Positions 1 through 6,011 are shown, numbered from the stretch's first letter. The stretch: 8,100 nucleotides of DNA from Methanimicrococcus sp034006575 (GCA_034006575.1 JAVESN010000081.1:1-8100); one strand, 5' to 3'. Notes: generated by a model from the letters alone, not told the origin. Translations and numbers: made by a program.

Positions 1-665
1 CGGATGAAAAATACATCCCGGTCTCCCCGGAAAAATTGGCGGACGATGTGAGAGAATATTTTTCAAACATGAATTTGTCTTATTTTAAAGAGTCTTTGGG
101 AAACATCCCGCCATATGATTCCATTTATTCGGCGCCGCGGATAGAAAAAGCGTCTCAGACGCTCGACATCGTAAAAAATAATCCGAGAGCAGCGCTTTTA
201 AAAAAATCGTTTTTGGCGCCGGGATCAAACGTTCTTGAAATTTGCTGCGGAAACGGGATGTCTTCTTTGTCTTTGTATGACGCGGGGATTTCACCGATTT
301 GTTTGGACAGGGACGAGGAAGAGATTTGCATCGGTTTGGCGCACGGCGTTTTAAAGCCCGAAAGAACGGTTTTGATGGACGCGACAACGCTTTCAAAGAA
401 TTTAGACGAGAATCAATTCGACGCGGTTATCGGCTTTATGATCGGAACGATTTACGAATTCAATAAAGAGATGTGGTTTTCAATCGCGGACGAGTCGTTA
501 AAAGTTCTTAAAAAAGACGGTTTTTTGATGCTGACGCTTCGCACAAAGCAAGAGGCGGAATGGATTTCAGAGCATTTGAATAAAAACGGGATTAGCTCAG
601 AAATCATAGACAATCAAGACGAGAAAACAAATTATGACGCTTGGATTTGTTGGGCTCAAAAATAA
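1..665 (+). CDS. SAM-dependent methyltransferase, class I, 5'-partial
   Basis: Predicted class I (Rossmann-fold) S-adenosylmethionine methyltransferase; the methyl acceptor cannot be told. Counting from the TTG at 36, motif I is VLEICCGNGMSS at about residues 66-77, a GxGxG-type SAM loop in which the usual first glycine is cysteine. An acid follows strand 2 (ICLDRDEE), VLMDAT gives the strand-3 acid, FDAVIGFMIG fits strand 4, and LKKDGFLMLTLRT fits the end of the core. The TTG at 36 is probably not the true start: the frame is open leftwards to base 3 (DEKYIPVSPEKLADDV...), no ribosome binding site precedes it, and the preceding residues look like ordinary protein. I therefore annotate the gene as running off the left edge. 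The stop TAA is at 663-665. A hairpin follows about 50 nt downstream. The fold is fairly certain; the substrate is unknown. Confidence 0.8.
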   Translation, partial: DEKYIPVSPEKLADDVREYFSNMNLSYFKESLGNIPPYDSIYSAPRIEKASQTLDIVKNNPRAALLKKSFLAPGSNVLEICCGNGMSSLSLYDAGISPICLDRDEEEICIGLAHGVLKPERTVLMDATTLSKNLDENQFDAVIGFMIGTIYEFNKEMWFSIADESLKVLKKDGFLMLTLRTKQEAEWISEHLNKNGISSEIIDNQDEKTNYDAWICWAQK

Positions 666-712
666 GATTTAAAACGAATTCCGGCTTGGGCATTCGGCGC
701 GCGCTTTTTTCA

Positions 713-743
713 AAACGGATGCGTCCGTTTCGTTCACTTTTTT
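713..743 (+). terminator. Hairpin plus T-tract after the methyltransferase gene
   Basis: A perfect 7-bp stem (AAACGGA at 713-719, TCCGTTT at 724-730) encloses a TGCG loop, and a run of six T follows at 738-743 after a 7-nt gap. It lies about 50 nt beyond the methyltransferase stop codon and in the right orientation to end that transcript. Archaeal RNA polymerase ends mainly on T-tracts, so the T-rich array that follows may itself also serve. The gap between stem and T-run is longer than in a classic intrinsic terminator. Confidence 0.4.
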
Positions 744-760
744 GTTTTTATTTTTATTTT

Positions 761-1136
761 ATTTTTATTTCATTTTTATTTCATTTTTATTTCATTTTTA
801 TTTCATTTTTATTTCATTTTTATTTCATTTTTATTTCATTTTTATTTCCATTTTTATTTCCATTTTTATTTCATTTTTATTTCATTTTTATTTCATTTTT
901 ATTTCCATTTTTATTTCCATTTTTATTTCCATTTTTATTTCATTTTTATTTCATTTTTATTTCATTTTTATTTCATTTTTATTTCCATTTTTATTTCATT
1001 TTTATTTCATTTTTATTTCATTTTTATTTCATTTTTATTTCATTTTTATTTCCATTTTTATTTCCATTTTTATTTCCATTTTTATTTCATTTTTATTTCC
1101 ATTTTTATTTCCATTTTTATTTCCATTTTTATTTCC
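761..1136. repeat. Minisatellite of 33 perfect 11/12-bp units
   Basis: Thirty-three head-to-tail units with no substitutions were counted by hand. Each unit is either ATTTTTATTTC (11 bp, 20 copies) or the same with a second terminal C (12 bp, 13 copies); 20x11 + 13x12 = 376 bp, exactly the span. With 1 for the short and 2 for the long form, the order is 1111111 22 111 222 1111 2 11111 222 1 2222. A variant unit ending in T precedes it (750-760), and a decayed T-rich tail runs to about 1180. There is no G on the plus strand from 745 to 1150. Two plus-strand frames stay open across it and would encode Phe-rich peptides, but this follows from composition: the unit contains TAT and never TAA, TAG or TGA. 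Perfect copies point to recent expansion or active homogenisation. Confidence 0.97.
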
Positions 1137-1253
1137 ATTTTTTTATTTTTGTATTCATTTTTGTTTTATTTTTGTATTCCCGTTTGACTTGGAATGTAAG
1201 GATTTATGAACAGGAACGGTATTTAATTGATTAAAAAATCAGGTTTTATTTTC
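1137..1253 (+). promoter_or_regulatory. Decayed repeat tail and probable promoter of the winged-helix gene
   Basis: After the last perfect unit the sequence decays into related T-rich pieces (ATTTTTGTATTC-like at about 1144-1179) and then becomes unique. A TATA-like stretch, TATTTAAT, at about 1220-1227 would place transcription start close to the ATG at 1254, giving a very short leader. Because everything further upstream is the minisatellite, the promoter must lie in this short stretch or inside the array. The TATA assignment is by eye in a region where such strings are common. Confidence 0.3.
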
Positions 1254-1559
1254 ATGTTATTTGATCAAGCCCGCAATGAATTGGAATTAATTGACCGCCA
1301 CACTCAGGTTTTAAAAATCGTTATTGAAAACGGACCGGTCGGCATTTTAAAGCTTGCCGAGATTACAGGCATGCAGGCGCATAAAGTCCGTTATTCGCTT
1401 CGCATTTTAGAGCAGAACGGATTGATTAAAGCGTCACCGCAAGGCGCGGTTGCCGGTGATTCCGTCGGCGAATTTTTAACGACGGCAAACGAGCGCTTTA
1501 GAGAACTTAAAGAATTGATTGAAAACATTGAAAAGCACGGCGATGAAATGATTCGCTGA
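1254..1559 (+). CDS. Small winged-helix DNA-binding protein
   Basis: A 101-residue predicted cytoplasmic DNA-binding protein, probably a transcriptional regulator. The region VLKIVIENGPVGILKLAEITG (about 19-39) fits helix 1 and helix 2 of a winged-helix fold. QAHKVRYSLRILEQNG (41-56) fits the recognition helix, and LIKASPQGAVAGD (57-69) the wing. The C-terminal part (75-96) is charged and amphipathic, suitable for a dimerising helix. I chose the ATG at 1254, with AGGT 9 nt upstream, over a TTG at 1227 that would add nine residues (through GFIF) before it; the sequence MLFDQARNELELIDRH resembles starts remembered for similar small methanosarcinal proteins. The gene is convergent with the GLUG-protein gene (70 nt between stop codons) and its upstream region holds the minisatellite. 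Target genes and effector are unknown; no cysteine cluster or ligand domain is visible. Confidence 0.8.
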   Translation: MLFDQARNELELIDRHTQVLKIVIENGPVGILKLAEITGMQAHKVRYSLRILEQNGLIKASPQGAVAGDSVGEFLTTANERFRELKELIENIEKHGDEMIR

Positions 1560-1629
1560 GTTTCATCTCCTTTTAAGTTATGGTGTTTTTCAATTATGCC
1601 AAAAAATGTCATGAAGTGGTTCAATTATG

Positions 1630-2772
1630 TCATTGCCAAATCAAGACCGGTAATCTTAAATTTGTCTGATTCGTTTTCCATATGTTTTTGTCCCATTCGT
1701 TCCAAATACCCGTTGGAAACATTTCACTGATCTCTTTTTTTGAAATTTTTTGACCATTAAACCCATTAAAATATAGTTTATTCGTTTTTATTTCATTAGA
1801 TGAAAAACAATTTGTTGGGATTTTATCATAATCTGTCCCGCCGGTAATACAACCGACCGAACTTTCGTCTCCATATATTAATTTCAGAAATATAACATAA
1901 AACGGTGGGAATTGCGCCCCCATATTTATATTTCCATCAATCCCATCATTAATTGCAATGCAATTTTCAATATATCCTTTGTTTATTCCGGAAATTCCGC
2001 CGGCCGCTTTATTTTGTCCTATAATCCTATTTAAAGTGTAAGCGTATTCTATTTTGCCGCCATCGTAATTTGCGCCGGTGATCCCTCCCGAATAATGTCC
2101 TCCTTTTACAGTTCCCAACGCATATATGTTTTCAATGCTTTTGTTGAAATTCATTCCGGCAATTCCGCCGGCAGTACTTTCGCCTTCAATATTTGAATCA
2201 GAATAACACATTTTTATAATTCCTGTATTTATTCCAGTAATTCCGCCGGCATTCGACGATTTAACACTACCATTAAAAGAACAATTCTCAATTGTTCCGC
2301 AAGATGAACCTGTAAGTCCTCCTGCCCCCCATTTATTTTCGACAACAACATTAATCGCATGACAGTTTTCTATGCTTCCTTTGTTGTATCCGGCAATACA
2401 TCCCGCAAAATATCCACCGCTGATTTTAATATCTTTCAATACTGTATTTTTTACGATTCCTTGTTCTCCTACATATTCAAAAAATCCAACATTCTCTTCA
2501 TCATTGCCACAGATTGTAAAATTGGATAGCGTTTTCCCGTTTCCATCAAATACACCTTCAAAAAACTTCCCTTTCCCCACAGAATTCCAGGATGAACCGT
2601 TCAGATCTAAATCATTCATTAAAATGTAATTTCCATCCATATCATTTTTGATTCGGCTTAAATCATCAATGTTTTTAATTTTGTATTCATGTTGTGTATT
2701 TTCATCTGCATATGTTAAATTTAAACATAAAAAAATTATGATTATAAATGTTAAAAATTTTATTCGAATCAT
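1630..2772 (-). CDS. Exported GLUG-repeat surface protein
   Basis: A 380-residue protein with a clear signal peptide: basic MIRIK, hydrophobic core FLTFIIIIFLCLNL, likely cleavage after TYA (about residue 22). The mature start (about 29-87) has the usual opening module of this class, with YKIKNIDDLSRIKNDMDGNY and then FFEGVFDGNGKTLSN. Six repeats of the GLUG type follow, with cores AGCIAGYNKGSIENC (about 123), GAGGLTGSSCGTIENC (149), AGGITGINTGIIKMC (175), AGGIAGMNFNKSIEN (201), SGGITGANYDGGKIE (228) and AGGISGINKGYIENC (257). They are expected to stack as a right-handed beta-helix. The end (352-380) has the common closing W...IWKTN..LPVLIWQ motif. No membrane anchor, sortase or dockerin signal is seen, so it is probably secreted or held by other wall proteins. 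AAGGGT lies 5 nt before the ATG. Its role is likely adhesion or cell-surface structure; the ligand is unknown. It is AT-rich relative to gltX and serA. Confidence 0.85.
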   Translation of the reverse strand: MIRIKFLTFIIIIFLCLNLTYADENTQHEYKIKNIDDLSRIKNDMDGNYILMNDLDLNGSSWNSVGKGKFFEGVFDGNGKTLSNFTICGNDEENVGFFEYVGEQGIVKNTVLKDIKISGGYFAGCIAGYNKGSIENCHAINVVVENKWGAGGLTGSSCGTIENCSFNGSVKSSNAGGITGINTGIIKMCYSDSNIEGESTAGGIAGMNFNKSIENIYALGTVKGGHYSGGITGANYDGGKIEYAYTLNRIIGQNKAAGGISGINKGYIENCIAINDGIDGNINMGAQFPPFYVIFLKLIYGDESSVGCITGGTDYDKIPTNCFSSNEIKTNKLYFNGFNGQKISKKEISEMFPTGIWNEWDKNIWKTNQTNLRLPVLIWQ

Positions 2773-2784
2773 ATTTTACCCTTC

Positions 2785-2843
2785 TTATTTAAAAAAAATA
2801 AAATAGCAGTTATCAAAGTGTTTATTTCTCCAAATAACTGCTA
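2785..2843 (-). terminator. Strong hairpin plus T-tract between the two exported-protein genes
   Basis: A perfect 10-bp inverted repeat, TAGCAGTTAT (2804-2813) and ATAACTGCTA (2834-2843), has a 20-nt loop. Read on the minus strand it starts 7 nt after the stop codon of the upstream gene (2851) and is followed at once by TTTTATTTTTTTT. This is the layout of a factor-independent terminator and should end or attenuate transcription before the GLUG gene. The same bases overlap the likely promoter and shared 10-mer of the GLUG gene, so a second, regulatory role is possible. Confidence 0.7.
2812..2821 (-). promoter_or_regulatory. Shared 10-mer ACACTTTGAT before the GLUG gene
   Basis: On the minus strand ACACTTTGAT lies 39 nt before the start codon of the GLUG gene. 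The identical 10-mer occurs 34 nt before the start of the other exported-protein gene (3797-3806). In both, an ATAA stretch stands just before it, and a TATA-like sequence is centred about 13-20 nt further upstream. A common operator or initiator-region element is inferred from position and identity only. Confidence 0.35.
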
Positions 2844-2850
2844 CTGAACT

Positions 2851-3762
2851 TCATCTTTCAAAAGTCGTTGTGTTTCCGACCCTATGGATATAACTTTGAG
2901 GCGTATACGAAAGTCCAAGACCTCCATAGCTAAAAGATACAGAAATATGACCCGGCCATATTTGATGAACATACTCTAAAGTCACCTGAATTTGACGTTT
3001 TTCTTCTCCTTTATATGTTAATCTTATTTCTGTTTCACCTGATTTTAATTGATTGGAATTGACAGGCATTGCTGTTGACATATTATATGCTAATCCTTGT
3101 TGGGTGCTATTTGGTTTAAAACCCCATTCGGTGGTGTTATAGGATAACGGAGCATATTTTAAATTGAGGGGTGCATACCCATTTGGATGAGTGGTTGTAT
3201 TGACAACAAAAGGATGACTCCAAGTTACTCCGAGTTTATCGGTAAATTGAAAATATGGATTTTTTGTCCAATTAAAACGGCATTTTAAATTTATTTCATT
3301 TAAATTGTTTGATTGGTTGTATTTCAATCCATTTGGTGCAGTTAAATATACAGTTAAATTTGCAGCCAATGCCGAATCATTACCTCCGTAATTACTATAA
3401 TTACGTATGATTTTTATTTCTTCGGAGTTATATCCTAAAATTAGTAGTTCTTCATCAGAAAAAGTTTTATTTACTTTTTTAATATGTTCTTTAAATCCTT
3501 CTTTATAATTTTTTATTTGATTTATTTCTTCAGTTTCATAACCTATAGATTTCAATGTCTCTGTGTCTATTTTTGCTAAAGATTCCAACATTTCATATTC
3601 ATTATATGTTATCTCAAAACTTTGAGCTTTATCTTTTTCAAACGTTAAAATTTGGGCTGTTTTTTCATCTTCGACGGTTGCGGGTACAGCAAGTACAGGA
3701 ACAGAAAAAGATAAAATTACACTCACCAAGATAAAAACATTAATCCATTTTTTATATTGCAT
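2851..3762 (-). CDS. Exported protein of unknown function, rich in N-glycosylation sequons
   Basis: A 303-residue protein I do not recognise. It opens with a typical signal peptide (MQYKK, then INVFILVSVILSFSVPVLA, cleavage near residue 25). The next part (about 27-125) is helical and charged and contains one motif twice, 36 residues apart: LKSIGYETEEINQIKNY (70-86) and LLILGYNSEEIKIIRNY (106-122). From about 132 to the end it is polar and probably beta-rich, with many aromatic residues. Eleven N-x-S/T sequons (N98, 121, 128, 135, 149, 164, 188, 209, 218, 227, 297) suggest heavy surface glycosylation. There is no transmembrane segment after the signal peptide and no anchor motif. AGGAG lies 10 nt before the ATG, a strong start. 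A hairpin terminator follows. The motif LGYxxEEIxxIxNY recalls small helical repeats in secreted proteins of Gram-positive gut bacteria, from memory only. Function unknown; export is well supported. Confidence 0.8.
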   Translation of the reverse strand: MQYKKWINVFILVSVILSFSVPVLAVPATVEDEKTAQILTFEKDKAQSFEITYNEYEMLESLAKIDTETLKSIGYETEEINQIKNYKEGFKEHIKKVNKTFSDEELLILGYNSEEIKIIRNYSNYGGNDSALAANLTVYLTAPNGLKYNQSNNLNEINLKCRFNWTKNPYFQFTDKLGVTWSHPFVVNTTTHPNGYAPLNLKYAPLSYNTTEWGFKPNSTQQGLAYNMSTAMPVNSNQLKSGETEIRLTYKGEEKRQIQVTLEYVHQIWPGHISVSFSYGGLGLSYTPQSYIHRVGNTTTFER

Positions 3763-3796
3763 ATTTTTTATTCTCCTGTTGTTTTATCAAAAATAC

Positions 3797-3806
3797 ATCA
3801 AAGTGT
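3797..3806 (-). promoter_or_regulatory. Shared 10-mer ACACTTTGAT before the sequon-rich exported protein
   Basis: Second copy of the 10-mer also found at 2812-2821, here 34 nt before the start codon on the minus strand. It lies just downstream of a 14-bp palindrome that could contain the TATA box, which would place the element close to the transcription start. Confidence 0.35.
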
Positions 3807-3814
3807 ACTTTATC

Positions 3815-3828
3815 ATATACATGTATAT
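3815..3828. promoter_or_regulatory. 14-bp perfect palindrome ATATACATGTATAT, possible TATA box or operator
   Basis: ATATACATGTATAT is its own reverse complement. It lies 52-65 nt upstream of the start codon at 3762. Archaeal TATA boxes sit about 26 nt before transcription start, so this position would give a leader of about 34 nt. A dimeric repressor binding over the TATA box is one possibility, though alternating AT sequence makes palindromes easier to obtain by chance. Confidence 0.35.
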
Positions 3829-4139
3829 TTTTAACATATTTATATTTTTTGAAATGTTGGCTTATACGTATGTATATATATTTAGGGAGATGATTTGTAT
3901 ACTGTAGCATATAATAATAGCTCTATTATTTAGAAAATTAAAAACCAGATTTTTATAATTAATTGAAAGTAGGGTTAATCTGCTGAATTCGATTGATGAA
4001 TCCCTTTTTAAAAATAATTCGTTACTCTATTGATTGATCTTATATATTTTTCATTTCATGCTGATAAACATCTTTAAATATTTAGAAATAAAATTCTGTT
4101 CTTTCATTCTATTTTATGATCATTTGAAAAGGAAAAATT

Positions 4140-5849
4140 ATGACACTCACCCCCGAAGATTTATTGACAATTGAAAAATTTACGCTTCAAAACGCTGTAA
4201 AATACGAAGCCGTTCCGCAGGAAAAAGCGGTTCTCGGAAAAATTATGGGCATTGCGCCTCATTTAAGAAATTCCGTTCCGGATGTCAAAGACGCGATCAT
4301 TTCGATTGCAAACGAATTAAACAAAACGGCGCCTGAAGTTTGGCGCGAAAAATTAAGTCAAATCGCGCCCGACCTTTTGGAAGAAATTTCCATCAAAAAG
4401 GAACCCGACAAAGGATTAAAAGCGCTCCAAAATGCCGAAAAAGGAAAAGTCGTCATGCGTTTTGCGCCAAACCCGAACGGACCGCCGACAATCGGCAGTT
4501 CCCGCGGCATGATTGTCAATTCCGAATACGTCAAAATGTATGACGGAAAATTTGTCCTTCGATTTGACGACACCGACCCCGATCAAAAACGCCCGATGCT
4601 TGAAGCGTATGATTGGTACATCGAAGATTTCAAATGGCTCGGCGTCACGCCCGACGTGATTGTCAAAGCGTCCGACCGATTTGAAAAGTATTATGAAATC
4701 GCCGAGCAATTGATTGAGGCCGGCCACGCTTACGTTTGTTTCTGCGACGGCGAGACGTTTAAGGGATTAAAGGATCAAAAAAAGGCTTGCCCGCATCGCG
4801 ATACGGACCCGGCCGAAAACTTAATCCGATGGAAGAAAATGCTTGCGGGAGACTATGAAGAACGAGAGGCGGTTCTTCGAATCAAGACGGACATCACGCA
4901 CAAAGACCCGGCTCTTCGAGATTGGGGCGCGTTTCGCATTTTAAAGAAAGATCATCCGAGACCCGAAATCGGCAACAAATATATCGTTTGGCCGCTATTG
5001 GATTTTGAGGGCGCGATTGAGGATCACTTGCTTAAAACAACGCACATCATTCGCGGAAAAGATTTGCAGGACAGCGGCAAACGCCAAAAATACATTTACG
5101 ACTATCTCGGGTGGACGTATCCGATAACGCTTCATTGGGGGCGCGTTCGAATAGAGGAATTCGGAAAGCTCAGCACAAGCGGGATTCGCAAAGACATTGA
5201 AGCGGGCGTTTACACGGGATGGGACGACCCGAGGCTTCCGACGGTCCAAGCTATTCGCCGCCGGGGAATTCAAGCCGAAGCGCTGAAAAAGTTCATGATT
5301 GAGATGGGCGTCGGCGAAATCGATGTCAGCATGAGTATGGAATCTTTGTACGCGGAAAATCGCAAATTCGTCGATTCGACGGCGCACAGAATGTTTTTCG
5401 TTTCGGACCCGGCGGAGATTCAAATCGACGGATACGAGGGCGGAGTCGTTGAGGCACCGTATTATCCCAATCGTCCGGAAATGCGCAAAATCAAAACCGG
5501 AAATACGGTTTTCATCACAAAAGACGATGCGTCCCGTTTGGAAGTCGGCTCTCACATTCGTTTAAAAGATTTGGGTAATGTCGAAATCACGTCTTTGTCT
5601 CCGCTTTCGGCAAAATACATAGACAATTCGATGGAAACGGTCAAAAAAACGAGGATGAAAATCATTCATTGGGCGCCGACAGACGGATTAAAAGTGACCG
5701 TTCTCGGGCCGAACGGAAATTTTTCGGGAATCGGCGAACGCACGATTTTGGAGGAATTGGATAAAGTGGTTCAATTCGAAAGGTTCGGATTTTGCCGCAT
5801 CGACGCCATTGACGGAGAAAACGTGACGGCTTATTTCACGCACAAATGA
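4140..5849 (+). CDS. gltX: Glutamyl-tRNA synthetase, archaeal type
   Basis: Class I aminoacyl-tRNA synthetase that charges tRNA(Glu) with glutamate in the cytoplasm. Archaeal members without a separate GlnRS usually also mischarge tRNA(Gln), later amidated by GatDE; that is family knowledge. The 569 residues comprise an archaeal N-terminal extension (1-100), the catalytic Rossmann domain (about 103-350) and a beta-barrel anticodon-binding domain (to 569). The HIGH region reads RFAPNPNGPPTIGSSRG (107-123), so both histidines of HIGH are replaced (TIGS). LRFDDTDP (140-147), VWPLLDFEGAIEDH (283-296) and THIIRGKDL (301-309) are typical. The KMSKS counterpart is FGKLSTS (341-347). The end, DKVVQFERFGFCRID, is characteristic of the group. 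The start is the ATG at 4140, with AAGGAA 5 nt upstream. It stands alone, divergent from the exported-protein genes and 260 nt before serA. Confidence 0.97.
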   Translation: MTLTPEDLLTIEKFTLQNAVKYEAVPQEKAVLGKIMGIAPHLRNSVPDVKDAIISIANELNKTAPEVWREKLSQIAPDLLEEISIKKEPDKGLKALQNAEKGKVVMRFAPNPNGPPTIGSSRGMIVNSEYVKMYDGKFVLRFDDTDPDQKRPMLEAYDWYIEDFKWLGVTPDVIVKASDRFEKYYEIAEQLIEAGHAYVCFCDGETFKGLKDQKKACPHRDTDPAENLIRWKKMLAGDYEEREAVLRIKTDITHKDPALRDWGAFRILKKDHPRPEIGNKYIVWPLLDFEGAIEDHLLKTTHIIRGKDLQDSGKRQKYIYDYLGWTYPITLHWGRVRIEEFGKLSTSGIRKDIEAGVYTGWDDPRLPTVQAIRRRGIQAEALKKFMIEMGVGEIDVSMSMESLYAENRKFVDSTAHRMFFVSDPAEIQIDGYEGGVVEAPYYPNRPEMRKIKTGNTVFITKDDASRLEVGSHIRLKDLGNVEITSLSPLSAKYIDNSMETVKKTRMKIIHWAPTDGLKVTVLGPNGNFSGIGERTILEELDKVVQFERFGFCRIDAIDGENVTAYFTHK

Positions 5850-5862
5850 CGGGAAAAAAGCA

Positions 5863-5896
5863 ACGGATTTCAAAGCGGAACGAATTTCAAAACGGA
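5863..5896 (+). repeat. Two adjacent 17-bp imperfect tandem copies downstream of gltX
   Basis: ACGGATTTCAAAGCGGA (5863-5879) is followed directly by ACGAATTTCAAAACGGA (5880-5896), matching at 15 of 17 positions. A weaker third piece, CGGATTTAAAACAGA, follows at about 5906-5920. The plus strand here is A- and G-rich with few T, and the stretch lies within 50 nt of the gltX stop codon. Function is unknown; it may be a decayed slippage product. Confidence 0.6.
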
Positions 5897-5967
5897 GACA
5901 AATATCGGATTTAAAACAGAAACAAAAGAATAAAAACAAAAAACGGGCAAAAGAATAATACGGTTTG

Positions 5968-5999
5968 AATTTTTATTCGTTTTAATTATTTTATTTTTA
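5968..5999 (+). terminator. T-rich stretches, possible gltX transcription end
   Basis: Several short T-runs (TTTTT, TTTT, TTTT, TTTTT) cluster here, about 120 nt after the gltX stop codon, with no clear hairpin. Archaeal termination often uses such T-tracts. This is the first T-rich stretch after the gene, since the preceding 100 nt are purine-rich. Confidence 0.3.
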
Positions 6000-6011
6000 T
6001 TGCATATTTGT

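Larger units (their letters stand above)
3763..4139. other. AT-rich divergent intergenic region between the exported-protein gene and gltX
   Basis: This 377-nt stretch carries the promoters of two divergent genes. Besides the palindrome and 10-mer listed separately, it holds an 8-2-8 inverted repeat (AATAATAG and CTATTATT, 3913-3930) and a short ATACGTAT palindrome (3864-3871). TATA-like strings suitable for gltX are TTATATAT at 4040-4047 and TTTAAATA at about 4074-4081; I cannot choose between them. No tRNA-like cloverleaf, box C/D pattern or credible small reading frame was seen. Confidence 0.5.

Noticed and set aside
761..1136. CRISPR array
   Set aside because: The units are contiguous 11/12-bp copies with no spacers.
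641..1234. Long plus-strand frames encoding Phe-rich proteins across the repeat array
   Set aside because: The frames are open because the repeat unit contains no stop triplet on this strand. They start at TTG inside or just after the methyltransferase gene, lack a ribosome binding site, and each 11-bp unit shifts the frame. The product has no recognisable protein features.
1391..1624. Minus-strand frame antisense to the winged-helix gene
   Set aside because: It is the shadow of a well-supported plus-strand gene and has no coherent domain or initiation signal.
1589..1631. Repeated TTCAATTATG between the convergent genes
   Set aside because: The two copies are short and AT-rich; this is within chance expectation for such sequence and has no flanking structure.
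3960..4015. Bulged hairpin with AGGG/CCCT arms followed by T-run, considered as a small RNA or riboswitch end
   Set aside because: Pairing is short and interrupted, no plus-strand gene precedes it, and no known riboswitch core is visible.
4995..5555. Minus-strand frame of 186 codons inside gltX
   Set aside because: It is a composition-driven shadow of gltX, rich in Arg and Phe; the plus-strand gene is certain.
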